Below the pieces are notes generated by a model. That model worked only from the letters and a program-made list of their open reading frames with translations, had not been told where the DNA came from and searched no databases. Positions 20,812 to 32,334 of a DNA stretch of 64,000 nt are shown piece by piece (the stretch's first letter is position 1; each line of letters opens with the position of its first letter). The stretch is from Bedellia somnulentella. Its lineage: Eukaryota > Arthropoda > Insecta > Lepidoptera > Bedelliidae. A program made the position numbers and the translations under genes. The stretch is taken from NCBI GenBank assembly GCA_963576735.1, contig OY755178.1, positions 19,587,645 to 19,651,644 of the forward strand, in the 5' to 3' direction.

Positions 20812-21853
20812 TGTCGCAGCCAACTGGATAAATCAGCCAGCTGACAAAGCAGCTAGCCGCTTAATTAAACGCCGGCTCCTAGTAAAGGGCTAAACTTCAG
20901 TAAGCCATTTAGTTGAACACAACGTCCAACCACTTGGCTGAACGTTATATCGCCGTCTGGTTATTTAGGGTGACTATGAGATTTTATGCAGCATGAAAAT
21001 AAAACCAAATAACTTTAAATAATAACTTGTATTAAATTAAAAAAATAATGCAAAGAGTGTGCTACAAAATTATGGGTAGGTATTTAAATAGGCATCTAAA
21101 AATAAATACGCATCATACTTTAAAAAAAACTCGGGTACTTATTATGGCAGCAATACTTTAATTTATTTATTTAATACAATATTAACAATTAAATGGCACA
21201 AAGCTTTGGCACACTAACTCGCAATCGCAATACATGTAACTTCAGTATTATCATTTAAGCTTTCAGTTTCATTCTGTATGATTTTCAAACTAAATGGCTC
21301 TGATTCAGAATATAGGCCAGGATTTGTTTCAACTTGAATGACAACAGATACATGTGTATTAATAGGCTAGGCCCTAGGTAAAATACGCATCATGGGATTA
21401 AATGCTCTTCATTCCCAACCACCATAACATCATACTTGTGCGTCCAATAATATTACATTGTTTGATTATAATTTATGGTCACCTTAGCATTTTGTATATA
21501 ATTTATAACCTCCAAAACTTTCCAAATAGTCGCCCAAACTGCTATCATCTGCTAGGGCTGGTGTATTTATTGTAATTTCCATGATTGAACTCTTTTAAAC
21601 AGTTATTTTATTAATTTTAACAGAAAAATAATGTAAAATGAAACTTGAAAAAATTAATTACTAAATTCAAATCACCCGCCTGACTTAACGTCAGCCCAAA
21701 CCAACGGGCTGACTATTCAATCAGCCGGGTGATTGGACGTTCAGTGACGACAATTCATTTTACAAGCGAGCTAGCCTTTTAACTAGGAGCCGGCGTTTAA
21801 TTAAGCGGCTAGCTGTTTAATGAGCTGGCTGATTTAACCAGTTGGCTGCGACA
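20812..21853. mobile_element. Non-autonomous DNA transposon with long imperfect TIRs
   Basis: Left end TGTCGCAGCCAACTGG, right end CCAGTTGGCTGCGACA, bounded by TATA on both sides (20808-20811 and 21854-21857; a 4-bp TSD is inferred). The inverted homology extends about 85 bp, including CTAGCCGCTTAATTAAACGC and CGGCTCCTAG. Sub-terminal TCAGCC/GGCTGA motifs recur many times in both orientations (for example 21715-21735). The interior is AT-rich with no transposase. I cannot assign a superfamily. Confidence 0.8.
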
Positions 21854-21956
21854 TATACACTACTGAATAACGTGATGCGATTATATGTCGAGCAACATTA
21901 AAACGTGAAGTAAAGTTTCCGATCATTCTTTTAACCATTTCATAATTAACCCAAAT

Positions 21957-22190
21957 GTTGGTCACGGCTATAAATCTCTAAGTCAGAGCTTTAGAATAAG
22001 AAAATATTCAGCCACTTTTGGAAGTGGACTGGGGAAACGATTGCAAAATAAAAGGTTGTTTTTGACGGTTCTCCAACCATATCGCCTAAAAACTCACATA
22101 AAAGCACTACTACCACCCTAATACCCTTAGACGCCTTTTACAAAAATTTACGGGAAGAAATGGGGAATTCTAAGCTGACACTTCACAGTT
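21957..22190 (-). mobile_element. Family A repeat, diverged
   Basis: GGTCACGGCTATAAATCTCT to TAAGCTGACACTTCACAG. The microsatellite tail is lost. Confidence 0.8.
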
Positions 22191-22390
22191 ATGTGTAGTT
22201 GTGTATGTATGGTATTGCCTGTATTTGTTTTTGCATTTTTACAAATAAAATTTGTGTTGCATTTAAACAAATTGTTAATTATTGTAAGATAACCTTAGCT
22301 AGTATATTTCATATTAACACTTGTATGATTAAGATAAAAAATATATATTTTATATTTTGTTTTGAAATTTTTATTTTCTTGTATTTTAAC

Positions 22391-22741
22391 AATGTGATAG
22401 CTCAATGGGTAGAACACCGGTTATCGTGCAAACTCAATCCAGTCAAGTGTTCCAATCCCGGGTCGGGCCTACACCAATTTGTCTTTTCTTATTTATCATG
22501 GTTGTTAACGGTGAAGGAAAACATCGTGAGGAAACCCACATGGCCGAGTTGTACTTAGTCATGTGACAGTGTATTCATACAAAATGGCGATAGGCCTGCC
22601 CCCTATCACGTGTGTACACTGTCCATGCAAAATGTGGGTACTCTGAACACCAGGTGACAAAGTCACGTGATGTTCAGAAGTATTAGTACCTCTGCCAACC
22701 CCTTCGGGGATATACGGCGTGAATGTTTATGTTATGTTATG
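22391..22741 (+). mobile_element. SINE-D, full length
   Basis: Flanked by the 12-bp duplication TTGTATTTTAAC (22379-22390 and 22742-22753). The tRNA-like head starts GTGATAGCTCAATGGGTAGA (box A) and has TGTTCCAATCCCGGG (box B). The body has the CATCGTGAGGAAACCCACAT and CACGTGATGTTCAGAAG blocks and the end is GTGAATGTTTATGTTATG, a (TTATG)n tail. This is the reference copy for the family. Confidence 0.9.
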
Positions 22742-22753
22742 TTGTATTTTAAC

Positions 22754-23320
22754 TATTGTAGTCCATGACAGCCATTTGCAAATGAACATATTAGTGCCGC
22801 TATTTTATGTTTTCTTCGGCTACATACAATAGTTCTTGGTAAACAAGTGTTATTACTAATTAGTTCTTAATTTTATTTACAAGTTGTTGAAAATATTCGT
22901 GTAATACACGTGAGCAGTTAGCAGCCATTACAGCGCTCGGCTATATTAGTATGTTTCAATCGTAGTGAAGTATTGTCACATCACGAGGTACGATAGTTTC
23001 TTGTAGAATTAATTGTAGCTCTGTTGATATATCTAGCTATATATAGCTCGGTTTATGTAAATAGTTCAATGAATCTGATTGACACAAAGCAGTCTCATTG
23101 CTCGGCCATCCCGGCTCATCACTCATACTCATATTTCGCGACCAACGACTCGCACGAAACTGATAAATACTGAGTTCACAGAAAAGGTGAAGTCTGTATA
23201 GAACATGGCAGAACTAACTACTAGTTAGCTTACTTAACTAAAACAGAGCTATTCTTTGATTATCTGACTACGATAGCGATTCATAAACTTTTAAATAGTT
23301 TGACAATTCGTAGTTAAAGT
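22754..23320. other. No recognisable gene
   Basis: Unique-looking AT-rich DNA with no open frame. Confidence 0.5.
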
Positions 23321-23324
23321 TTAA

Positions 23325-23583
23325 CATACATACATATACTCACGGCTATAAATCCCTAGAAGGGGTAGCCAGAGCTAAGGAATTGGAAATACCTCAGCCA
23401 CTTTTGGCAAGTTGTGTGGGGAAAAGATGGTAAAATAAAGGTTGTTGGTGATGGGTCTCCAACCACATCGCCCAAAAATCCCTTAAAAGCCCCGTATAGC
23501 GATATAATACCGTTAGTCGCCTCTTACGTACACCCACCGGAAGAAATGGGGTAGTGCTATTCTAAGCCGATACTACACAGCAT
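23325..23583 (-). mobile_element. Family A repeat, full length
   Basis: ACATACATACATATACTCAC to GATACTACACAGCA, with a short internal duplication (CCCGTATAGCGATATAATAC). The adjacent frame at 23562-23744 is chance. Confidence 0.88.
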
Positions 23584-23889
23584 AGAGTTAAGTTTAAATA
23601 TGCAGATATAATAAAGCGTTTAAGTTTTTGGGATGTAAGTTCTTGGTTTTGAGTGTCCGAACCAGATTTAAAAAAAAAACTTTCTACCAACAGTAAAAAA
23701 AGAATTTTGTTAACTTCATCGTGAATTTTGAGAATATAATCCAAAAAGTTTTTCTTTTATTATTTAAAATGCATAGCTGAATAGAGGTATTAAATCGATT
23801 GCAAAATAGGATGGCAGAAATACTGCGATCACCAGTTAGATAATAGTGTTTGAGTATTCATTGATCAAGGAGAAGTGGTCGATGACAAT

Positions 23890-24005
23890 TATGATCGCCC
23901 TTTGGTCGGTGGAGCCGGCGGGCGGCGGCGGCGGTGTCACGTGGGCAGCTGTAATTGCGCGGTCATGTGACCAGCCGGAGACAACGCGCCCTTGTCGCCG
24001 GCTTG
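23890..24005. promoter_or_regulatory. CpG-rich island with E-box
   Basis: A (GGC)n-rich stretch followed by GGTGTCACGTGGGCAGCTG, which holds CACGTG and CAGCTG E-boxes, then GGTCATGTGACC. It lies in otherwise AT-rich, repeat-free DNA. Opposed open frames across it (23836-24036 and 23846-24166) are explained by base composition. Regulatory status is inferred. Confidence 0.3.
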
Positions 24006-24229
24006 TGATAACGCAGCACTTTATTACAGCACTCACACTAATTACCGACTACATACTTACTGAAATCGAAGGATATTGCGTTTCAAGTAAAACAATACTT
24101 CAATCATTGCAATGTTCCTTATCTTTTTACTGCGCTAATCATACGGATAAACCAACAGAAAAGTAATGTTCAAACCTTACTTATCTTAGGTACCTTACAA
24201 CTTGACTTAGGAATACACTAATGTTTGAT

Positions 24230-24450
24230 GAAAGCTTGGTGGTGACTGCGTGCTCCGCCGACCAATAGAGGATCGGTGCTCGTCCTGGTGCTCTGGAGTT
24301 CAAACCTAATAATCTGAAAACAAAGATGATTCCGCGCTTTAAAGAGATCGTTACACGTTACGATAGCAGTACTTGAAGTCAGCAAACCCTCGAGGGGCCA
24401 GAATGGTAGACCATGCCCAAATCATCCTGGGTCGAGGGGCCAAACCTATC
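24230..24450 (+). mobile_element. SINE-C, degenerate
   Basis: The order of family blocks is preserved: GGAGTTCAAACC (box B), AAAGATGATTCCGCGCTTTA, ACGATAGCAGTACTTGAAGT, CCAAATCATCCTGGGTCGAG. Identity is low. Confidence 0.6.
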
Positions 24451-25318
24451 GATGCAATAATAATTGAGACTGTGATTAAAACATAACAACATTAGGTTTT
24501 TTAGGTAATGTTGTGATTTTTTTGTTGTTATATGTTCTTTACTGTGATTGTCGCGATCATTGGTTCAATTGTTACATCGGTTTCTAAGAAATAAGGAAAA
24601 AAGAAAAAGTTTGTTGTACTCAATATCTGAGACATATAAAGTTTCTACGTTAATCAAATTTAAAAAAACATACAAAGTAACTAGTTATCTATCAGTAAAA
24701 TTATTTATATTTACTCAGGAGCCCTTTGTAATTATGAGGTGACATCAATAAATACAGTAAAGGGGAATGCCCGTCGAACATTGAGTTGCTGGATTTAAAA
24801 TGTAATGAAATTTATTGGTTTGCAAGATTTTGTCGATTTCATTTGATATTTTCTTGAGATCTTCATTTGATATTAGCACAAATTGACTATACAAATTCAA
24901 GAGAAATTCTTTGTGAGAAGTTTATGTCCATTTTGCAATTCGCAACACATGCAAGATAAGGTAGTCGAATTAAATACAACACTATATATTTAATGTTATT
25001 ATCAGATGCGACTCAAACTGGACGGGACTAAATAGAAACAGTTGTGCCAGCTTAACATCAGAAAAAATCCACTCGGAACTACAGACCAGTCATACATTCC
25101 CGATACTTTTTATTGAATGTATTTCCGTGTCAAATTGATTACCATATGAACATAATTATTATATATTTAACTTGCGGAGCTTGATTGTTTTAGATAATTT
25201 TGTGATATGAATCCTCAATAAGACATACCCTGAAAATTATGATGAACTTCCGATATCTGAAAATGTGAGAAAATGCCAATATTTTGGTAAAATTAGGTTT
25301 GATTTTTGACTCCTGACT
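24451..25318. other. No recognisable gene
   Basis: AT-rich, with one chance frame (24548-24742). Confidence 0.5.
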
Positions 25319-25708
25319 ATACATACATACATATACTCACGGCTATAAATCCCTGAACGGGGTAGCCAGAACTTTAGAATGAGAAATTCCTCAGCCACTT
25401 TTGGAAGTTGATTGGGGAAAAGATGGTAATAAAAAATGTTTTTGGTGACGGGTCTCCAACCACATCGCCCATAACTTTTAACAAAAAGAAAACCGACTTC
25501 ACAGAGGGAAAAACAACCGAAAATAAAAATCTAGTACTAAAAAGTACGAAATAAGTTTTTTAATTGAATATGCCAGTGTATGAGTGTATGAGTACTGTGA
25601 TTAATACCTTTGCAATTTCTTTATTCCACACGCGTCAGTTCAACCTACTTAAATATTAAAATTCTCTTAAATTAATTTCTTTTTTAATTTATATTATACG
25701 ATATTTAT

Positions 25709-25955
25709 GCCGTGTAGTGCCGGCTTAGAATGTCGCTACCCCTTTCTACCCACGGGTGTCATAAGAGGCGTCTAAGGGAATTGGGGCTTTTTATTGGATT
25801 TTTGGGCGATGCGGTTGGAGACCCATCACCAAAAACCTTTATTTTCACCATCTTTTCCCCACTCAACTTCCTAAAGTGGCTGAGGAATTTATAATTCCTT
25901 AGCTCTGGCTACCCCTTCTAGGGAAATATAGCCGTGAGTATATGTATGTATGTAT
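25709..25955 (+). mobile_element. Family A repeat, full length, nested
   Basis: GCCGTGTAGTGCCGGCTTAG to the GTATATGTATGTATGTAT tail, inserted in the element that itself split another family A copy. Confidence 0.9.
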
Positions 25956-26039
25956 ACGATATTAAATAGGCTCAACCATATGTAACTTTACATTGTTCTT
26001 GAAATCCCTCGAAAGGCGATGGTCTACAATTCTACATCT

Positions 26040-26235
26040 CAAGAAAGACTCAAACGTTCACGCCGAATATCCCCGAAGGCGTTAGCAGAGGTAGTAATAC
26101 TTCTGAATATCACGTGACATTGTCACCTGTTGTTCAGAGTACCCACGCTTTGCTTACACCCACGTTCTCACGTTAAACAGGGCAGGCCTATCGGCGTTTT
26201 GAACAAATACAGTGTCACATGATTGTGAGTTTCGA
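26040..26235 (-). mobile_element. SINE-D fragment, nested
   Basis: CAAACGTTCACGCCGAATAT, CCCCGAAGGCGTTAGCAGAG, AATATCACGTGACATTGTCA, then GGCAGGCCTATCGGCGTTTT. The head is missing. Confidence 0.8.
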
Positions 26236-26415
26236 CAGACAGTTTCACAGAACATACATAAAAAAAATAAAAAAAATACGGTCGAATTGAGAACACTACT
26301 TTTTTTGAAGTCGGTTAAAAAATCACTTTAAAAGCCCCTATACCCTTAGTCGCCTCTTACGATCACCCACGGGTAGAAATGGGGTAATGTTATTCTAAGC
26401 TGACACTACACAGCC

Positions 26416-27530
26416 TGACTGTAATTACGAGTATTACGTTAATCAAGCCAAAGTTAAGAAAAAAGTCAAACCTTATCCTAGGGTTTTTTATACATCACCA
26501 TTATACATAAGGTTTTGGTAGGTTTAAGGAAAAAGAAATGGAAAGAACAATTATTTTTTAATTACATCTTTTGTTTTACATCTACTCACAACTTATTGCC
26601 ATTTTATATAAGTTTTGAAACTAAATACTTTGTGATTGTGTAGACAAGGGAAAAGCAAATAGTGAAAAGCGAGTGCTCTTTGATTTTTACAAATATTAAA
26701 TACAAGGCACATTAGAAATGAAATAATTTTATTAAGACTAGAGAAACGAACTTGTATTTTCTCAATAGAAAACTTGACTGCTCGTCTGATGTGTGGCTGT
26801 CTGGCTGTTAGGAGCGAGAGACAGGATCCAACCCCAACGTAGCTTCTGAAGAATTTATTATGTTTATCTATTTTGGAAGGACCTGCACAAGTAAACAATT
26901 GATGTTGGTGCACTATATTTCATATCAGGCTTGTGGCTGTAGGCTGTTGTCCCAATACAACGAGTACGATTTTATGGTAAAATCATCGATTGCCGCTAAA
27001 GAAAAACTGTCCATACAAATTCGATCAAATCCCTGTACAACCCTTCCCTCTCATTGACGTTTTTAACTCCTCAGTAAGTAGGAATTTACTCCTTCGTTCT
27101 TCATCTTTGCCGCTCCGATCATTTTTATTTGTAATCTAGACTCTATATTACAATATTCTTTAAATACATTACACCACTTTATTGAACACAAGTGTTGAAC
27201 TGTGACGGGATCACTAGAGACAGAACTAGCCAACGACTTTTTATGTGTCTTACAAGAAAGAGATTTGGTCGATTTTTATTTTAATTTTTCGTTTGGGGAA
27301 GGTCACTATTATTGAGCTCCGAATAAGCTTTGTAGATAATTTATTATTCAATGGTATTATTGAACGTTTCAATAAAAGTTAAATGAATACTTTCATTCAT
27401 TGGTGTGAATTTTTATCCAAACTCAACTCTCATTCAAGTAATTAACTAACATTGATAAATCATAAAAATATAAATTTGGCTTAATCAGCACTTGTTTCTC
27501 GGATTACTTGGAGCTGTAGATATATTCCTC
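26416..27530. other. Unassigned; one 106-codon frame
   Basis: A frame at 26593-26913 (- strand) shows no motif or codon bias. I do not support it as a gene. Confidence 0.4.
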
Positions 27531-27862
27531 ATCCTCACAATCCCCCATATATGTCCCCACCAAGGGGCTCGAGCCTACCCTATTTAGGGTGATTTGGCCA
27601 TAGTCCACCACGCTGGCCAATTGAGGGTTGGCAGACTAACGACTACTACCGTAATAGTAGCCGGAACCGACGGCTTAACGTGCCCTCCGAAGCACGGAAT
27701 CATCTTAATTTTAGGATTATCAGGTGATTCAAGCTGGCAACATCCTTCCAGACTGAGTTAAATCTTATTAATAAAATTTGTAAGAATACCACCCCCCGGG
27801 GATCGAACCCGAGACCTCCGTACTTGAAACCGAGCGTTTAACCGCGAGACCACGGAGGCAGT
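27531..27862 (-). mobile_element. SINE-C, full length
   Basis: A well-preserved copy with the tRNA-like head at the right; on the - strand CTGCCTCCGTGGTCTCGCGG and GGGTTCGATCCCCGG. The body closes at the left with CCCATATATGTCCCCACC. It differs from 18617-18944 by scattered substitutions. Confidence 0.9.
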
Positions 27863-28820
27863 CAGCAGTAGAAATATAACGCAATGCTATTAATATCTTC
27901 ACTCGGGTGGTAAAATTTGATTTACTGAAGTGGAACGTATATAGATAAACCTATCAATTTTGATCTAAAAATAGGTAATGCATGCCAATTTTTCTTTATA
28001 AACGAAAATTGTAACATGCAACAATTGGGTCAAATGTATCTGCATAATTCAATTTGAAATTTTGAAATTGAATGAGCCTGGGAAATCCAGTAGTAGTTTC
28101 ATTTTAAACCCACCTACAAGTATTGTCAATGATTTATATTTGAGGGCGTAAAGGAGTTCAATCCCCACATAGAGAGCGATGACGTCAAAGGAGCTGGGAG
28201 GCTGCCCGGGATCGTCCGTGTGACCTGGTGCCGCGTACTTGGCCTACATAGCGGACTGTTTACGCGGGCACCTAACGGAGAGAGCTAGCCAAATCTAGAC
28301 TTCTGATTTTTTTCGAAATATCAATAGATTCGGTTAAAAATATAATTACTTTAAAGAAACAATAAAAAGTGAGACAGAAGAGTAGATTAACAGTTCCATG
28401 TTTAGTTTCTTGTTTTACATTTAATATATCATTTTTATTTTTAGATTTGAATATGAAAATATGTAGATAAGAATATTATTTTCTTTAAGATAGTAAAATA
28501 GTACTGTTTGTGTTGAAATGCATGAAGATGTTAAAATGTTTATACAATTTTTTCTTTGTTTTTTTATCTCATACATGTCCAACAATAATAACAATAATAA
28601 GTGATAAAGATAAAAGAAAAAACTATTTATATCAAAGTGAAAAGTTTATTTTTGCAACTTTGTTGCACAATTAAAGTTTAGATCTAATTTTATTTCGTGG
28701 TTTGTGATACAAACTTTTAAAATAAAATTCTAAGTCTTATGGAAACAGGCATTATGCTTGGAGTAAACCTTTTTTTAAGTATTGCGCGGATTTTAAGGAA
28801 TACCAGAAATAATCAATTTT
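27863..28820. other. Unassigned; CRE-containing patch
   Basis: 28150-28290 is GC-richer and contains a full TGACGTCA (28180-28187). The rest is AT-rich with no coding frame. Confidence 0.4.
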
Positions 28821-28821
28821 G

Positions 28822-29067
28822 CTGTGTAGTGTCGGCTTAGAATAGCACTACTCCATTTAGTGGGTGTACGTAAGAGGCGACTAACGGTATTGGAGCTTTT
28901 AAGGGATTGGGCGATGCGGTTGGAATTACGATCACCAACAACCTTTATTTCACAATCTTTTCCCCACTTACATTTCCAAAAGTGGCTGAGGCATTTTTAA
29001 TTCCTTGGCTCAGGCAACCCCTTCTAGGGATTTATAGCCGTGAGTATATGTATGTATCTATGTATAT
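28822..29067 (+). mobile_element. Family A repeat, near full length
   Basis: CTGTGTAGTGTCGGCTTAGA to the GTATATGTATGTATCTATGT tail, with a small deletion after CTCCATTTAG. Confidence 0.88.
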
Positions 29068-29099
29068 TTACAATTAATATAATGTGTAAGCATTGAACA

Positions 29100-29720
29100 A
29101 CCCGCCGTCACTGAAATATCTTGGAATAATCTTAGATGAAAATTTATCTTTTAAAAGCATATTTCCGCCGTCTCAAGTAGAGTGAGGAAACTGAGTCACG
29201 TAATTTGACTGATTGACTTGAATTTGATTTGAATTTGACCTTCTTTGACGGTATACAATCTCTCAGCCAGTCAGTAATGTCATACTGTATCTTGGCCTGG
29301 GGCGGAGCAGCGAAAACAGCTTGAAGCAAAGAGATCCCAAAGATCCGTCTTGAAAGTCACTTTAAAAAAACCATTCTGGCATCCCACAAAACGGCTATAT
29401 CAGGAAGCTAAAGTGCTTTCTGTGCGTTAACTTTTTATATTACGTGCATCACTCATCTACCACACACACCATATACCGAAGGTCGAATGAACCAGGCAAG
29501 TTGCTTCCATCTCGTGTTCAATCTATACCCCGATCTAGAACAAAAACTACCTTTGCGCAGAAATTTTTCAACTTTTTGGGACCTTATCTGTATGAAAAAC
29601 TTAACAAAATATTTAAAAAAGAATAATCAAGGCAATTTTAAGTCTGAAATCATTAGCTATCTTCTTACCCTAGACTATGAAGAAACTGAGAATCTTCTAA
29701 AAATGAACAAAATGAAGTAA
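29100..29720 (+). pseudogene. LINE RT C-terminal remnant
   Basis: In broken frames this reads SLKYLGIILDENLSF, then an MSYCILAWGGA motif, then a carboxy-terminal part ending LDYEETENLLKM before a stop at 29720. The order is that of the region after the YADD motif in jockey/CR1-like LINEs. Several stops and frameshifts; the last ~75 codons are open (29487-29720). Confidence 0.7.
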
Positions 29721-29800
29721 CGAGTGACCTAACACAAAACCACAAAACTGACGCGCAAACACACACACACACATACACTTACTCATTCATTATATTAACC

Positions 29801-30000
29801 NNNNNNNNNNNNNNNNNNNNNNNNNNNNNNNNNNNNNNNNNNNNNNNNNNNNNNNNNNNNNNNNNNNNNNNNNNNNNNNNNNNNNNNNNNNNNNNNNNNN
29901 NNNNNNNNNNNNNNNNNNNNNNNNNNNNNNNNNNNNNNNNNNNNNNNNNNNNNNNNNNNNNNNNNNNNNNNNNNNNNNNNNNNNNNNNNNNNNNNNNNNN
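29801..30000. other. Assembly gap (200 N)
   Basis: Exactly 200 N, a conventional gap length, so the true size is unknown. It adjoins a very CpG-rich block, which suggests a GC-related drop-out that could hide a promoter or first exon. Confidence 1.
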
Positions 30001-30477
30001 CGCCGCCCCGCCACAGGTGAGCTCGCCGCCGCACCGCCACCGCCACAGCCACAGCGCGAGTCGCGATCCACCCACTGACCAGACCGCACACCACATCGTT
30101 GTGCACACATCGACACGCGCTCGAACACATTATCAACTTTTATTAGTTGCATTGTACGATCTCGCTTCGGAGGCTCGGCGGGTACCGATGCCTCGATAAC
30201 TCAATTTAACTCGTTGACCTGTCGAATTAGGAGTTTTACTAAATAAAAAAATTGGTGCTAATCATAGTTGTAAAAAGTTTTATTCTCACGTAGAAAAAGT
30301 TCGTCCCTGGAAGTGAAACCGATTCGGAGCGATATTTATCTACCTCAATAGCTCGGAAGGTAATCGAACCGGTCGAGATCCGGCAATCGGAGCGAATTTA
30401 CGCAAAGATCCGATTAGACGGTTGGAAAGTATCGTGTAAACAAACAGCGAGTGCGGCGAGCACGCGGCGGCCAACAG
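30001..30477 (+). promoter_or_regulatory. CpG-rich block, candidate 5' UTR exon(s) of the SLC26 gene
   Basis: The block is GC- and CpG-rich and lacks repeats. It offers two strong + strand donors: CCACAG|GTGAGC (exon edge 30016) and CAACAG|GTGAGT (exon edge 30477). The first coding exon of the SLC26 gene begins right after a splice acceptor at 42889, so an upstream non-coding exon must exist. This is the nearest good candidate, leaving an intron of about 12.4 kb. The link is inferred. Confidence 0.4.
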
Positions 30478-30519
30478 GTGAGTGAGCGGCGGCGGCGGCG
30501 GCGCCCAGCTACCGCACTT

Positions 30520-31600
30520 TGCTTTTCAATATTTAATTTTAATCATAGTCAAAAATACTAACAATTATGGTAACCAAACTACTTAAACCTTTTTTAACTT
30601 TACTTCTAATCATGCTTTAACAATTCAACAAACAATAAGTCAGCGTTAATTAAATATAATTTATCAATGCAAAGAAGCATGAATTACTTAAATTCTAACT
30701 GAATTTTTACAAATATACGCCGACCGTTGGTATGGTGCAGTGGCGGATGGCGAAGCGTTTCGTTTCAAAATCATTTTAACTTTAATTTATAGATAGATAT
30801 TAACTGAATCGCTCAAATGTTTATTTGGTTGTTGCAGTATTTTTATGTACTCTGTGGTATTGTTAAATCCTTAGAAAAAACCTCATACCTAGCTTACATT
30901 GAGCGATAGCATTATTTTTCATCACATTTAAATTTACACCCATGTTACATTAGTGTTGCTTTAGTAGACGATAATAAATTATACTATAAATATTTATAAA
31001 ATAGGTAAAGAAATAAAATCACTTATTTTTAGCGGTATAATCCAGTTTTAAGAAGCAAAACCAAGATACTTAAATCAGCTATCATAAGAACGGATATAAG
31101 CATGAACTGGACAGTTTACGCAAATAATGAAAAACATTTGTATTCGCTTCGCGTAAAGTGTAATGAATTGAGTTTGTTTAAACAATGAACAGAAAATATT
31201 CAGTTAAGTTGTGCCAAAGTAATAATTAGACTTATGTTTGGGTAATGGACTTTACTGAGTTGTCCGGTCGGCAGTGACTGTCGTGTGTGATGAGCATGCA
31301 AATGTAAACCTGTTTGAAGAAAGCCATCATTAATTCTGTTGTGGGTCGACCGACCGACTGCGCTGTCTCCGCGATCACCTCAGCAATAGGAAATAGTATT
31401 CTCTACAACTACATTGATTTTATCTGTTACTAAATACAAATCTACCTGCAGAAAAGTTTCTATAAAACTGCTCGGAATCTAGACCGACACCTATCCATTA
31501 CATAACGTCCAATATCCATAACTATAATCCGATCGGCGGCGACGTCATTCCGTCAATTAGAATGTGGTGAAAACGAGTGCCTATGTTTTATTCATTGGGT
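30520..31600. other. No recognisable gene
   Basis: AT-rich, repeat-poor; candidate first-intron sequence. Confidence 0.4.
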
Positions 31601-31614
31601 CGTGGATCTGACAG

Positions 31615-31750
31615 GTGTTTGGATGACTCACCTTGGTCGCGGCCGGCCGAGGGTGTCACCCCCCACCGCGGCCCCCGCGCAACCGCACTATTCCTTCCAC
31701 AGCGGGTACCTGCTGCGCCGGAGCGGCCCGGACTCCGACCATTATCTCTT
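31615..31750 (-). promoter_or_regulatory. GC island with minus-strand splice donor
   Basis: A strongly GC-rich island. On the - strand it ends in GACCAAG|GTGAGT, a consensus donor with the exon edge at 31632. On the + strand it holds a pyrimidine-rich acceptor-like CTATTCCTTCCACAG. The + strand 79-codon frame (31602-31841) has no domain I recognise. It could be a divergent non-coding first exon. Confidence 0.25.
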
Positions 31751-31850
31751 TGTTAGCAACCTGGCGACCTGCGCGACATTAGATACCCTATCACTTGGCG
31801 ATAGCTGTGTAACTTCGGTGTTCAACATAAAGACGAGATAATGTGGTGCG

Positions 31851-32334
31851 ATTGCGATTGATTCCGAGGAGACTCACTTTTCATGTCTTCGAAATTCAAT
31901 TCCGAGTCTCCGTTGCGTTTGTGACAATGCTGTTGTAGTGAAGATTAATAATGTTTTGATGATCGCGATTCCTCAGACATATCAGAATGACAATGTGCCC
32001 ATCGTACACAACACACGCCAAAGGACTTTGTTAAATTACTTACTACTTAAAAATACTAGCATGTTGTGCAATTTATTAACATTAAAGCAGTTTTGTCAAA
32101 AAATCGAGTTGAGACATATCAAGTTGTTTATCAGTTTATTGTTTATAAATTGTTGGTTTGGCTCGTTCCCAATGATACACATATTCAATATTTCCGGCGG
32201 GTGAACTTCCTTACGTGCATGAGCGATGCGATGCGACTGTTGACTTCAATAACATAACTGAAAGAAACTTTTCCACAATGGTCGCGGCTCGTACGTAGAT
32301 CACATCAAAACAAAAGGCATATATTTATTTTTAA
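31851..32334. other. No recognisable gene
   Basis: AT-rich with chance frames of 63-88 codons. Confidence 0.4.

Larger units (their letters stand above)
25478..26322. mobile_element. DNA element with ACCGACTTC/GAAGTCGGT ends
   Basis: The left edge reads AAAACCGACTTCACAG and the right edge TTTTTTTGAAGTCGGTTAAA, an inverted pair of about 10-14 bp. The interior has no transposase and holds a family A and a SINE-D insertion. Exact ends and any TSD are uncertain because the edges are A/T-rich. Confidence 0.6.
25321..26415 (-). mobile_element. Family A repeat split by an ~845-bp insertion
   Basis: The tail half is 25321-25477 and the head half 26323-26415. Together they make one complete copy; an intact copy reads straight through GCCC...ACTTTAAAAGCCCC. 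The insertion itself carries two further repeats. Confidence 0.85.

Noticed and set aside
26593..26913. A 106-codon minus-strand frame
   Set aside because: No recognisable domain and no supporting signals. A protein search would decide; I cannot run it.
29779..30152. Three minus-strand frames crossing the gap
   Set aside because: They exist only because N codons are not read as stops.
31602..31841. A 79-codon plus-strand frame over the GC island
   Set aside because: The start is composition-driven, no domain is seen, and it competes with a splice donor on the opposite strand.
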